A stretch of 32,017 nucleotides of DNA from Promethearchaeota archaeon (lineage in GTDB: Archaea > Asgardarchaeota > Lokiarchaeia > Sigyniarchaeales > SOKP01). Position numbers and translations under genes: made by a program. The notes below the pieces were generated by a model, which did not search any database, was not told where the DNA came from, and saw only the letters and a list, made by a program, of their open reading frames with translations. Below are positions 9,398 through 17,211 of this stretch, in pieces (positions within the stretch are counted from its first letter, which is position 1; the number at the start of each line of letters is the position of its first letter). Where the stretch lies: contig JAHPZE010000038.1 of assembly GCA_019058365.1 (NCBI GenBank), forward strand, positions 1 to 32,017, given 5' to 3'.

Positions 9398-9722
9398 AAA
9401 GTTTATTCTCTTAGTTTTAAAAAACCGAATTTAAAATTTAAAAATTAAGAAAAAATAAAAATTATATTAAAATTATTTCTGGGAAACTTTATTTATTTCG
9501 CTAAAATTTTTTGATAAATTCAAATTTTATAATTTTAAAAATGTGATTATTAAGTTTTTATAAATTTGAATTTGATTTAATTACTAAAACTAATACCCTC
9601 CTAAGGAATTTTCATTATAAATGAAGCACATTTTAAGAAAATAATAAGAAATTTAATTTTTCTAAAATTCAATTTTATAATCTATAAAAAAATAATATTA
9701 AAAATTTAAGAATGGTGAAATA
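9398..9722. promoter_or_regulatory. Divergent intergenic region, acyltransferase / thiolase
   Basis: About 325 nt, almost pure A+T, with no convincing gene. An inverted repeat with perfect 12-nt arms lies at 9516-9527 (AAATTCAAATTT) and 9562-9573 (AAATTTGAATTT), separated by 34 nt. A TATA-like box CTATAAAAAAATA near 9682 is about 40 nt before the thiolase ATG. A GGTGA ribosome binding site lies at 9714-9718. Confidence 0.4.
9681..9694 (+). promoter_or_regulatory. Candidate TATA box of the thiolase-DUF35 operon
   Basis: TCTATAAAAAAATA lies about 30-40 nt upstream of the start codon at 9723, giving a predicted start of transcription just ahead of the GGTGA ribosome binding site. Placement fits archaeal promoters, but the region is so AT-rich that the call is weak. 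Confidence 0.3.
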
Positions 9723-10982
9723 ATGGGAAAATTAGCGAGAAAAGTAGCCATGATTGGTGCTGGTATGAGTAAATTTGGAGCACATTTTCCTCTAAAGCGG
9801 AATCCAGATTTATGGGTTGATGCATGGTTAGATGCAGTAAGTAGAGTTGATAATGGTATTGATCCTAAAGATATTGATGCCTGTTATGTTGGTAATTATT
9901 CTTCAGATCTATTTAATCACCAAGGCCATCTCGGACCTCAAATGGCAGATTTGGTAGGGTTAGTCCCAAAACCAGCAGGTCGTTTTGAGGGAGCATGTGC
10001 CAGTAGTGGAATTGCTCTTAGACAAGCAATTTTAGCAATTGCATCAGGAGTTCATGATGTTATTGTGGTGAGTGGTGTGGAGTGCATGACTGAATTACCT
10101 ACTACTGGAGTAACTGATGTTTTAGCTACAGCCTCAGATAGTTTATTCGAATATCCTGCTGGAGCGACATTTCCAGGATTATATGCAACTATAGCATCAG
10201 CTCATTTTCATAAATATGGAACTACAGTGGAGGATTTAATGAGAGTTGGAATAAAAAATCATGAAAATGGGAAGGAAAATCCATATGCTCAAATGCAAAG
10301 TTCTATTTCCGATATGATGAAAAGTAAGATCGCTAAAATCGAAAAATCTGGTGGAAAAATTCCAGATTGGAAGGATGAGTTTGACTATCTTAAAAGCAGC
10401 TCAAATCCAATGATTGCTTATCCCTTGAGGTTATTCGATTGTAGCTTAATTACTGATGGTGCGGCTTGTGTATTCTTAGCAGCTGAAAACGTAGCGAAAA
10501 ATTTCACTGATACTCCAATTTGGATAACTGGCACTGGTCAAGGTAGTGCAGCATTATCTTTACATGATCGAGACGATTTAACTAGTTTTATAGCTTCTAA
10601 AGAAGCAGCACGACAAGCATATGAAATGTCAGGATTAAAACCCAAAGATATCCAAATAGCTGAAGTTCATGATTGTTTTACTATCGCTGAAATTGTAGCA
10701 TTAGAAGATTTAGGTTTTTATGAAAAGGGTAAAGCTGTTGAAGCAATTAGAAATGGAGAAACTAAACGAGATGGGTCATTACCTATAAACACAAGTGGAG
10801 GTTTGAAGAGTAAAGGCCATCCTGTAGGTGCTACTGGTGCTGCATTTTGTGTCGAAGTATTCAAACAAATGCGAGGTATAGCGGAAAGAAATAGGCAAGT
10901 AAAATTCGATGTAGAGAGAATGATGGTTCATAATTTAGGTGGTTCAGGAGCAACGTGTGTGGTGACAATTTTTGAAAAATAG
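9723..10982 (+). CDS. Archaeal thiolase (acetyl-CoA C-acetyltransferase family)
   Basis: A 419-residue thiolase-superfamily enzyme that condenses or cleaves acyl-CoA thioesters, probably forming acetoacetyl-CoA for the mevalonate route. The nucleophilic Cys is C92 in EGACASSG; the histidine motif is GHPVGATG (H366). The C-terminal motif is HNLGGSG (H403) instead of the cysteine-containing C-x-G of bacterial biosynthetic thiolases, as in archaeal and SCP-x-type enzymes. The start is supported by GGTGA 7 nt upstream. The next gene, 11 nt downstream, encodes a DUF35 protein, the partner that bridges thiolase and HMG-CoA synthase in archaea. HMG-CoA synthase itself is not next to the pair, so another acyl-CoA role cannot be excluded. 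The gene ends in TAG, followed four codons later by an in-frame TGA. Confidence 0.9.
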   Translation: MGKLARKVAMIGAGMSKFGAHFPLKRNPDLWVDAWLDAVSRVDNGIDPKDIDACYVGNYSSDLFNHQGHLGPQMADLVGLVPKPAGRFEGACASSGIALRQAILAIASGVHDVIVVSGVECMTELPTTGVTDVLATASDSLFEYPAGATFPGLYATIASAHFHKYGTTVEDLMRVGIKNHENGKENPYAQMQSSISDMMKSKIAKIEKSGGKIPDWKDEFDYLKSSSNPMIAYPLRLFDCSLITDGAACVFLAAENVAKNFTDTPIWITGTGQGSAALSLHDRDDLTSFIASKEAARQAYEMSGLKPKDIQIAEVHDCFTIAEIVALEDLGFYEKGKAVEAIRNGETKRDGSLPINTSGGLKSKGHPVGATGAAFCVEVFKQMRGIAERNRQVKFDVERMMVHNLGGSGATCVVTIFEK

Positions 10983-10993
10983 AGGTGTGAAAA

Positions 10994-11416
10994 ATGACTG
11001 AAAGTGAGAGAGATTTTACAATAAAAAGTTATATAGATTATTTATCCGAAAAGAAATTAATGGGTTCAAAATGTAAAAATTGTGGAGCTACTTATGTTCC
11101 TGTAAGAAAATTATGCACTAAATGCTATAAGGCAAATATGGAATGGATGGAAATGTCAGGAAATGGTAAAATTGCAGCTTTCACAAGTATTACTGTAGGA
11201 ACTCCATTTTTTGTTGAAAAGGGATATAATAGAGATAAACCTTATTGTTTTTCAGTAATAAAATTAGACGAAGGTCCAATGGTGAGCGGACAGTTGATAG
11301 GAGTGAATGAAAGTAAACCTGAAACAATTAATATTGGAATGCCTGTTAGAGCAACTTTTATTGAAACAGATATCAAAGGTGAAACAAGAGTAGATTTAGG
11401 TTTTGAGCCTAAATGA
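10994..11416 (+). CDS. DUF35 zinc-ribbon/OB-fold acyl-CoA-associated protein
   Basis: A 140-residue protein with an N-terminal helix, a rubredoxin-like zinc ribbon with C27-x2-C30 and C41-x2-C44, and an OB-fold C-terminal part (GNGKIAAFTSITVGTP, then GPMVSGQLIG). This is the DUF35 family, known in archaea as a scaffold that binds CoA and joins acetoacetyl-CoA thiolase to HMG-CoA synthase so the intermediate is channelled. It begins 11 nt after the thiolase stop with an AGGTG ribosome binding site between them, so they form an operon. Length is normal for the family. Complex formation with the upstream thiolase follows from family knowledge and context. Confidence 0.88.
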   Translation: MTESERDFTIKSYIDYLSEKKLMGSKCKNCGATYVPVRKLCTKCYKANMEWMEMSGNGKIAAFTSITVGTPFFVEKGYNRDKPYCFSVIKLDEGPMVSGQLIGVNESKPETINIGMPVRATFIETDIKGETRVDLGFEPK

Positions 11417-11423
11417 ATTCAAA

Positions 11424-11443
11424 TTTTTTATTTTTTTTATTTT
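11424..11443 (+). terminator. Oligo-T tract after the DUF35 gene
   Basis: A T-rich stretch, broken only by single A residues, begins 8 nt after the DUF35 stop codon and probably ends the thiolase-DUF35 transcript by archaeal oligo-T termination. Confidence 0.45.
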
Positions 11444-11496
11444 AAATAATTATCAGGTTTTTTTCAAAAACATTTTTTATTATTAGGTGAATTTGG

Positions 11497-12657
11497 ATAA
11501 AAAAATTATACAAAATCTTAATTCCAATCGTATTTTCATCAATTGTAATATTCTCTGTTATTTACTTATATTTTCCATCACATAACATATCAATTCAAAA
11601 TTATGATATAGAATTAGAATTTAATGGTGATAACGCTTATTCTTATGTGCAGGATCAGTTAGACATTGGATTCCGTATACCAGGAACCCCAGAACGCGTA
11701 AATTGTGCTAATTACTTTATTTCTAAATTTAAAGAAATTAATAGCAATTTCACATATGCTCTACATAATTTTACTATTCACTCGATTGATTGCCAAAATG
11801 TACTTTTTAAGTTAAATGAAGATAATTCGAATATAGTAATACTAGGAGCCCACTATGATTCTCGTGCTAAAGCGACTAAGGATCCCATAATAATAAACAG
11901 AAACAATCCTGTTCCAGGGGGAAATGATGGAGCAAGTGGTTGCGCTGTTTTAATTGAGCTCGCTAGGATACTTTATTCTGAGCGAGTTAATTTATCTTGT
12001 CAAATCTGGTTCTTATTTTTTGATGCTGAAGATCAAGGAAAAGATAATGCCTATGGAATAGATGAATGGGATTGGTGTGAAGGTTCTCAGCAATTTGGAT
12101 TAGATATTAAAAATTTTTATGATTCAGATACAGAGGATTTTGATTGCATGATTTTATTAGATATGGTTGGAGGAGAAAATTTGCAGTTTATTAATGAACA
12201 ATACTCTACATCCTCATTATTAGATGAGATATTTATAATTGGAAGACAATTAGGTTATACTAATCAATTTCAATCGAATCCGGAAAGTGCCTCGATAATA
12301 GATGATCATAGAGCGTTTGTGAGTGCGAAAATTCCTTCAGCCGATTTAATAATTAATTTTTGGGATAATCCCGGTTGGCCTTATCATCATACTACTGAAG
12401 ATGATCTTTCTCATATTTCAAATACTAGTCTTGAAATTACGGGTAAAACAGTAGAACAATTCATCTACAATAACTATATTGATGATCCAAATAATCTATA
12501 TCGTGGGAATTATCCGTGGAGTCAAGATATAAATGTACCAAATATAGACGTAATTATAATTGTTATTATTTTGTTTACTATTCTCGGGATTGCTGTATTA
12601 ATGCACAATACTACAAAGAAAATATCTGAAAAAGAATCGGACATGCCGAAAAATTAA
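11497..12657 (+). CDS. Membrane-anchored M28-family zinc metallopeptidase, probable non-canonical start
   Basis: An M28 aminopeptidase/glutaminyl-cyclase-like enzyme. Numbered from the first canonical start (GTG at 11647), the metal and catalytic residues are H69 and D71 (GAHYDS), D94 (GGNDGASG), E128-D129 (FFDAEDQG), D172 (LLDMVGG) and H248 (HHTTEDD). A C-terminal hydrophobic helix (about residues 300-320) precedes a Lys-rich tail. The GTG at 11647 would cut off the family's normal N-terminus: in the same frame, codons back to 11491 encode KKLYKILIPIVFSSIVIF, a signal anchor, then FNGDNAYSYV, which matches M28 proteins. The best start is an AUA at 11497, six nt after an AGGTGA ribosome binding site. 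Alternatively, a GTG at 11487 in another frame joins it through a one-base slip in the A7 run 11499-11505. The enzyme probably faces outward. Confidence 0.8.
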   Translation: MKKLYKILIPIVFSSIVIFSVIYLYFPSHNISIQNYDIELEFNGDNAYSYVQDQLDIGFRIPGTPERVNCANYFISKFKEINSNFTYALHNFTIHSIDCQNVLFKLNEDNSNIVILGAHYDSRAKATKDPIIINRNNPVPGGNDGASGCAVLIELARILYSERVNLSCQIWFLFFDAEDQGKDNAYGIDEWDWCEGSQQFGLDIKNFYDSDTEDFDCMILLDMVGGENLQFINEQYSTSSLLDEIFIIGRQLGYTNQFQSNPESASIIDDHRAFVSAKIPSADLIINFWDNPGWPYHHTTEDDLSHISNTSLEITGKTVEQFIYNNYIDDPNNLYRGNYPWSQDINVPNIDVIIIVIILFTILGIAVLMHNTTKKISEKESDMPKN

Positions 12658-12759
12658 TTATATGGATATTTCACCAAATTAGACTTGAACTATTAATTTT
12701 TTGTATATCTTCGAATTTAGACATTTCTGTAAGTAATAGCTTGGAGAATTAAAAACTTT

Positions 12760-13383
12760 TCAATTCTTAATACCTAAAACTGCTCGATGTCTCTTTCTAT
12801 CATCATAAATTTCTAATAGGTTAAATGAATGAAATACCTCATGAATTTCCTCTATAGTGAAAAAATGATGTAGGAGCCCTTTTTCTTGCCCTGCTTGAGG
12901 AATATAAGTATTTTTCTCAATTTCCTTTAACTTCCACTTTTTTAATCCAGATCTACCTTCTAACCTTGGAAAGGTTATATAGAGAATGCCCCCTTTTTTT
13001 AAAACCCTTTCAATTTCACTTACAGTTCTTTTGATATTTTTCATTTTATTATGGTGGATAACTTGGATTGAGATAATAGCATCAAAAAAATCATCGTTGT
13101 AAGGAAATTTTTCTTCCATTCTATGAATTATTATTTCAGCTTTTAGATTTTCCTCTGATAACCACCGTTTTGCAATCGAAACTCCTTTAGGCGACGCATC
13201 CATACCATAAACTTCAAATCCTTTCTTTGAGAAATATAAAAGGTGGCGACCAGTTCCAGATCCTATGTCCAATATCCTCTGCACTCCCTTCTTTTCAAAG
13301 AGTTTAGCAAGTTTCTCCATATCCTGGTGAGGTTCAGTGAAAACTTTACCCTTTTCAGAAAAAATATTGTCCCAATCTGGCAT
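12760..13383 (-). CDS. Class I SAM-dependent methyltransferase (Methyltransf_11 type)
   Basis: A 207-residue methyltransferase starting at the ATG at 13381-13383; a TTG 18 nt further upstream is possible but has no better context. Motif I, ILDIGSGTGRH, lies near residues 37-47. Motif II acid is in YGMDAS. The post-motif FDAIISIQVIHH and the ERVLKKGGILYITFP strand are typical of small-molecule class I enzymes. The acceptor (lipid, quinone, amino acid or other) cannot be read. It starts 29 nt after the stop of the lipid kinase on the same strand, so the two are probably cotranscribed; a lipid-related substrate is a weak inference. All core SAM-binding motifs are present and the length is ordinary. 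Confidence 0.85.
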   Translation of the reverse strand: MPDWDNIFSEKGKVFTEPHQDMEKLAKLFEKKGVQRILDIGSGTGRHLLYFSKKGFEVYGMDASPKGVSIAKRWLSEENLKAEIIIHRMEEKFPYNDDFFDAIISIQVIHHNKMKNIKRTVSEIERVLKKGGILYITFPRLEGRSGLKKWKLKEIEKNTYIPQAGQEKGLLHHFFTIEEIHEVFHSFNLLEIYDDRKRHRAVLGIKN

Positions 13384-13412
13384 TGAAGGTTTTAATCTCA
13401 AAAATTTGTATA

Positions 13413-14378
13413 TTAATCGTAATTACATTCCCAGAAGTATCTACCATGTTCCTTCTTAAAATCTTCTGCTACTTCATCAACTTGTGGGCGAATAAATTCA
13501 TATCCCTCTTTAATACATTCATAATTAACAGGTAACGGATCTAAAATTTCTCCATCAACTTGACAAATATAAGGATTAGATTCTTCAGAATCTAACATCT
13601 CAACTCTAACTTTTTTACTAGTAAATTCATAAATATTTGGATGAGGTAGGAGAGTAGCTTTATACATCCTATTAAAATGTTTAAGCAATTTAAATTTACT
13701 AATATCGACAATATTTACATGAAAAATTCCATCATCAACTCTAGCTTTTTGACAAATGTACATAAATCCTCCGTATGATGGACCATTCGCAACCGCTAAG
13801 CAATTGGCATATCCTTCATAAGTATCATTATCCATAGTTACCTTAATTCGTTTATTCTTCCATGGCAATAAAGCTTTAAGAGTCTGAGTAACGTAGCTCT
13901 TTCCTCTTTTTGCTTCATTAAATCTTCTGGTTACATCACTATCGAACCCCTGACTTCCAATTCCTAAGAAGTAACGCTCAATGCCCGTGTCTGTTTTTGC
14001 AAAACCAATATCCGATTTACTACTATTACCTTCAGCGACTATTCCACAAGATCTCTTTATATCTGGAGGGATTCCAATAGCGGCGGGAATATCATTTCCA
14101 GATCCCATAGGAATAAACCCACATAATGCATTAGTATTTGAGGTTATTACTCCATTCATAACTTCATTGCAAGTGCCATCTCCTCCAGCCCCAATGACCC
14201 TATAACCCTCTTTTGCTAATTCCCTTCCTAATTCTATAGCATGTCTCATATATTCAGTTTCAAACAATTTATATGAAATATCTAACTCTTTTAGACATTT
14301 TTCCATAAAATTGATATCTTTCTTTGCCCCTTTTCCTTTACCAGACTCAGGATTATAAATAATTGCATAATCTTCCAT
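13413..14378 (-). CDS. Diacylglycerol-kinase-type lipid kinase (YegS/DgkB-like)
   Basis: A 321-residue lipid kinase of the DAGK catalytic family (PF00781). It opens with YNPESGKGKG, the usual start of the nucleotide-binding lobe. GGDGT lies at residues 65-69 and GSGND at 92-96, both diagnostic. The C-terminal beta-sandwich includes ANGPSYGGFM and DDGIFHVNIVD, and VDGEI near the end. The family phosphorylates diacylglycerol, sphingoid bases or related lipids with ATP at the inner membrane face; in an archaeon the acceptor may be an isoprenoid glycerol ether such as archaeol, which is inference. Start at ATG 14378. The methyltransferase follows at 29 nt. Confidence 0.9.
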   Translation of the reverse strand: MEDYAIIYNPESGKGKGAKKDINFMEKCLKELDISYKLFETEYMRHAIELGRELAKEGYRVIGAGGDGTCNEVMNGVITSNTNALCGFIPMGSGNDIPAAIGIPPDIKRSCGIVAEGNSSKSDIGFAKTDTGIERYFLGIGSQGFDSDVTRRFNEAKRGKSYVTQTLKALLPWKNKRIKVTMDNDTYEGYANCLAVANGPSYGGFMYICQKARVDDGIFHVNIVDISKFKLLKHFNRMYKATLLPHPNIYEFTSKKVRVEMLDSEESNPYICQVDGEILDPLPVNYECIKEGYEFIRPQVDEVAEDFKKEHGRYFWECNYD

Positions 14379-14565
14379 TTTTCTCAGATCTGATTATCCA
14401 AGTGATTTTTAATATTTTCAAAATCTATAATCATTATTTTAAATTATAAACTATTTAAAATTATATTTAAATTTTAAAATATGAGAGTATAATTTTAAGT
14501 TTAGAGCTTATTGAATAATTTATTTTAGAGTAGTATAATATTGGGAAGAAATGTTAAACAGAATA

Positions 14566-15357
14566 TTAGTGCACTCTCCATTCATGGCCGCATTCTGCAC
14601 AGCAATTTTTCTTACCATATATTTTAGGATAGTCCAAGATTATTACGCTCTTATCAATCATTTCATGTATAAGCCCCTCATTTCCACAATTAGGGCATTT
14701 TCTACGCCCACCAGGATTTTCGAGCAATACAACATTATTTTTTTGAGAATTTAAAGATAAATCGTCTCTATTAGTAGCTAAAACAGGTTTGTTGCTTTCT
14801 AGTAAGGTTTCATTTTTGATAGATGATTCAGCTTTTTCAAGCAGATAATCTTGATTGACCATTATCAAATATCCTTTAACTATTGAATGAAATTCATTTT
14901 TTTGTGGTAATCTATCATACTCTTCTATGAAATTTTCTATAAACCTCTGAACATCCTCATCTTTGATAATATATCCTTTTAATTTAACTAAAACTTTAAT
15001 CTCTTGGACTATATCTTCTTTTGAAGGAACTGATTCCTCGATTTTAGAGATAGATGTTGAGATGTTCAACTTTTTCTCGAGTTCATTCCATAATTGGTTT
15101 ACCTGTAAATCCGTCAATTTTCCGTTTATTTGAATATAAACTCTTTTTTCGGGTTCCTGTAATATTGTAATCCTATTATTTTTCTGTTCGTCTTTATCAA
15201 TCTTAGTATCAAAATAATTTATTCTGAGCAAAGAACTTCCCAGTCTTTCAGAATCAGTTGATAAAGACAATTTATTTTCTAATACGTTCTTCATTATATC
15301 TTGAATATCATTATGATTTTTATCTCTTAATTCAAACGAGTAACTTCTTTCCAGCAT
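14566..15357 (-). CDS. Uncharacterised protein with C-terminal zinc ribbon
   Basis: A 263-residue protein I do not recognise as a whole. The N-terminal about 100 residues look like a mixed alpha/beta domain (RITILQEPEKRVYIQINGKLT); the middle (about 105-165) is helical, with a VKLKGYIIKDEDVQRFIENF segment; a polar linker follows. The last 45 residues form a zinc ribbon with CPNCGNEG and CAECGHEWR. That C-x2-C...C-x2-C pattern with trailing G-x-x-W resembles the ribbons of TFIIS, Rpb9 and archaeal TFS, but the catalytic acidic hairpin (RSADE) of those factors is absent. No signal or membrane helix is seen, so it is cytoplasmic. A transcription or RNA-binding role is possible but unproven. Confidence 0.7.
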   Translation of the reverse strand: MLERSYSFELRDKNHNDIQDIMKNVLENKLSLSTDSERLGSSLLRINYFDTKIDKDEQKNNRITILQEPEKRVYIQINGKLTDLQVNQLWNELEKKLNISTSISKIEESVPSKEDIVQEIKVLVKLKGYIIKDEDVQRFIENFIEEYDRLPQKNEFHSIVKGYLIMVNQDYLLEKAESSIKNETLLESNKPVLATNRDDLSLNSQKNNVVLLENPGGRRKCPNCGNEGLIHEMIDKSVIILDYPKIYGKKNCCAECGHEWRVH

Positions 15358-15574
15358 TTTACCGTTCTTAACCCTAATTAAAGTGTATTTATTCCTTCAA
15401 TCTAGATAATTTTATTCTAGTTTTTTTTATTTAAAATGTTTCTCTTCTGATATGATTTAAAATCTAAATTTGTAAATGGCGAATTTAATTATTCCAAATT
15501 TCATTTGTTATGTTAAGAAAATTTATATTGATATTTTTATTTAATTTGACCATAGAACAACTGTTTTTTTTGTT

Positions 15575-16276
15575 ATGGAGAAAAAGGATTTACCCTCAGC
15601 ATTTACCAAGAAAAGATTGAAGAAAAAGGAACCATCTTCTAAAAGGAAAATTATAATTGCGATTATATTAATTGCTTTTGCGTTTTCAGGATCCTTTTTG
15701 ATTTATTTTATAATGCAATCAGCATTACATACAAACACACCTATGGTGGTTGTTGTAAGCGGGTCCATGGAACCAACCCTACTTAAAGGGGATTTATTGT
15801 TTCTAGAAGGAAAGAATCCATCTCTAATAAAAAATGGTACAATTGAAGGAAAGGAGGGTGATATTATTGTATTTAATGCTGTTGGGTTGCCTGGTTGGCC
15901 AAATGCTCCTGCTGATCCAATTGTTCATAGAGTTATTGATAAAAAGTATGATAATGGTTGGTTTTTCCGCACGAAAGGGGATGCAAATCTCTTTCCAGAT
16001 AATGATTGGGTTTCAGATAATAGAATTCTAGGTGTTGTAGTAGGACGGATCCCCTATATTGGATGGGTAAAAATCATACTCACTGAGTCTGGATTATTAA
16101 TTCCACTTTTAGTGATTGTTTCAGCTTTACTACTTATAAGCATCATCCGGGATATAGTAAAAAAGGATGATGAGAATAAAGATAAAAAAGAGGGAGAACA
16201 AAGCCTAATCTATAATCCAAAAGCTAAGGATAATGATTTAGTCAGAGAAATTGAAATTGATTTCACTAAAAAATAA
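15575..16276 (+). CDS. Archaeal signal peptidase I (Sec11-like, S26B)
   Basis: A 233-residue membrane protease that removes signal peptides from exported proteins. An N-terminal basic region precedes a membrane helix (about 26-48). The catalytic Ser is S64 in SGSMEP. His H118 in DPIVHRV replaces the bacterial Lys, as in ER and archaeal enzymes. KGDANLFPD supplies the conserved Asp (D136 or D142). A second membrane helix (about 171-192) precedes a long charged C-terminal tail. The topology differs from the single-helix Sec11 but is common in archaea. The start has no clear ribosome binding site and a T-run directly upstream; an A/T box at about 15520-15545 could be its promoter. It would process the giant surface protein, though that is general function, not linkage. 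Confidence 0.92.
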   Translation: MEKKDLPSAFTKKRLKKKEPSSKRKIIIAIILIAFAFSGSFLIYFIMQSALHTNTPMVVVVSGSMEPTLLKGDLLFLEGKNPSLIKNGTIEGKEGDIIVFNAVGLPGWPNAPADPIVHRVIDKKYDNGWFFRTKGDANLFPDNDWVSDNRILGVVVGRIPYIGWVKIILTESGLLIPLLVIVSALLLISIIRDIVKKDDENKDKKEGEQSLIYNPKAKDNDLVREIEIDFTKK

Positions 16277-16328
16277 ATAATTCCTTCCATTTAATAGCAA
16301 AGCAATCATCTATTCATTTTTTCAAAAA

Positions 16329-16350
16329 GTATATATAGATTTATAAAATA
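16329..16350 (+). promoter_or_regulatory. Candidate TATA region for the small membrane-protein gene
   Basis: GTATATATAG followed by TTTATAAAAT lies 75-95 nt upstream of the ATG at 16423. Either box could serve as TATA element, implying a leader of about 40-65 nt before the AGGTG ribosome binding site at 16410-16414. Confidence 0.4.
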
Positions 16351-16422
16351 TTAAACCAAATATTAACTTATTAAAATTTTATAGTAAAATTCTAATAAAG
16401 AAAAAATTTAGGTGTAAAACAA

Positions 16423-16641
16423 ATGGGATGGACTCCTCCCAGTAAATTTATTGTAATATTAACATGTCTTTTAATGATTTTTGGAATTTTTATCTTTATA
16501 GACCTATATATGGGTATTTGGACAAGCATTTTACCAGTATTTAATCTTGGTGCATACAATGCATGGCTCATTATTGGATTGATACTATTTTTTCTTACTT
16601 GGTTTCTCTTCTTTCTAGGCGTAAAATTGAAAGGTATATAA
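16423..16641 (+). CDS. Small two-helix membrane protein
   Basis: A 72-residue protein with two membrane helices (about residues 8-28 and 45-67) joined by a short loop containing NLGAYNAW; only a few basic residues follow the second helix. The gene is well supported: AGGTG ribosome binding site 8 nt upstream, TATA-like sequences further up, and an oligo-T tract 14 nt after the stop, so it is probably a single-gene transcript. Its family is not recognisable from the sequence. It could be a subunit or accessory of a membrane complex, but nothing in the neighbourhood (signal peptidase upstream, Alba downstream) points to a specific role. Confidence 0.7.
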   Translation: MGWTPPSKFIVILTCLLMIFGIFIFIDLYMGIWTSILPVFNLGAYNAWLIIGLILFFLTWFLFFLGVKLKGI

Positions 16642-16654
16642 TTCTATAAATTAA

Positions 16655-16679
16655 TTTTTCTATTTTTTTTCTACTTTTA
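16655..16679 (+). terminator. Oligo-T tract after the small membrane-protein gene
   Basis: Three T runs (5, 8 and 4 T) lie within 40 nt of the stop at 16641. This matches archaeal oligo-T termination and separates the gene from Alba. Confidence 0.45.
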
Positions 16680-16779
16680 TTAGTAAGTATCCCCTTTAAC
16701 TTAGATTTTTAAAATATATAAAATCCTTATTAATCTGACAATAAAATTTAAAACATTTCTAAAATTTCAAGAAAATGTT

Positions 16780-16839
16780 ATTACGTAATTTAAAATCAAA
16801 AATACAATAAAACTATAAAACGTAATACGCAAACGCAAA
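16780..16839 (+). promoter_or_regulatory. Alba upstream region: ATTACGTAAT palindrome and CGCAAA tandem
   Basis: A perfect 10-bp palindrome ATTACGTAAT lies at 16780-16789, the shared core ACGTAAT recurs at 16820-16826, and CGCAAA is repeated in tandem at 16828-16839. All lie 58-117 nt before the Alba start in otherwise featureless A/T sequence, so they may be operator or leader-RNA elements. No regulator is identified. Confidence 0.3.
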
Positions 16840-16896
16840 TTAGCAAAAAAAGTAAAGAAATACAATTAAAAATTAAAAACTAAAGAGGAAATTAAA

Positions 16897-17211
16897 ATGG
16901 CAAAAGAAAAAGAAACCAATTCTGTTTTCGTAGGCCGCCGTCCAACAATGAACTATGTGATGGCCACTATGATGATCCTTAATAAAGGCGAGGAATGTAC
17001 TGTTAAAGCTCGAGGTAGAGCTATTTCTCATGCTGTCGATGTATGTGAAATCTTGAGAAATCGATTCTTAAAAGGTACAGAATATAGGGACATCAAATTA
17101 AGCACTGAACAATTAGAAGGCGAAAGAATTACCGGGTAGACCGATAATTTCGCATACGGACAAAATAACAACGTCTCAAGCATTGAAATTGTTCTTGCTC
17201 CACCGAAATAA
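16897..17211 (+). CDS. albA: Alba chromatin protein, interrupted by one in-frame UAG (17137-17139)
   Basis: Alba is a small dimeric DNA- and RNA-binding protein that coats archaeal chromatin. The start is supported by AGAGGA 8 nt upstream. Family hallmarks are GRRPTMNYVMA (residues 13-23), KARGRAISHAVD (37-48) and ILRNRFL (52-58). The frame reaches TAG after residue 80, inside the loop before the last strand. The same frame then stays open for 23 sense codons and encodes VSSIEIVLAPPK, the counterpart of the terminal strand STIEIAI of Sulfolobus Alba, ending in TAA at 17209-17211. With the UAG read as an amino acid the protein is 104 residues, close to family length; without it the fold lacks its last strand. 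Readthrough, pyrrolysine insertion or a sequence error could explain this. The gene has its own leader and oligo-T terminator. Confidence 0.85.
17137..17139 (+). other. In-frame amber codon inside the Alba coding region
   Basis: TAG in the frame of Alba, flanked by GGG and ACC codons. Coding continuity on both sides is shown by the Alba terminal-strand match downstream in the same frame with no indel. A single substitution would turn it into a sense codon such as AAG, CAG, TGG or TAC. Confidence 0.8.

Noticed and set aside
9516..9573. Inverted repeat with 12-nt arms made only of A, T and one C/G each
   Set aside because: Kept only as a note in the intergenic feature; the composition makes chance pairing likely and the spacer is 34 nt.
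14551..14754. A 67-codon plus-strand frame over the zinc-ribbon end of the gene at 14566-15357
   Set aside because: The minus strand carries a clear C-x2-C zinc ribbon; the plus-strand translation has no family features.
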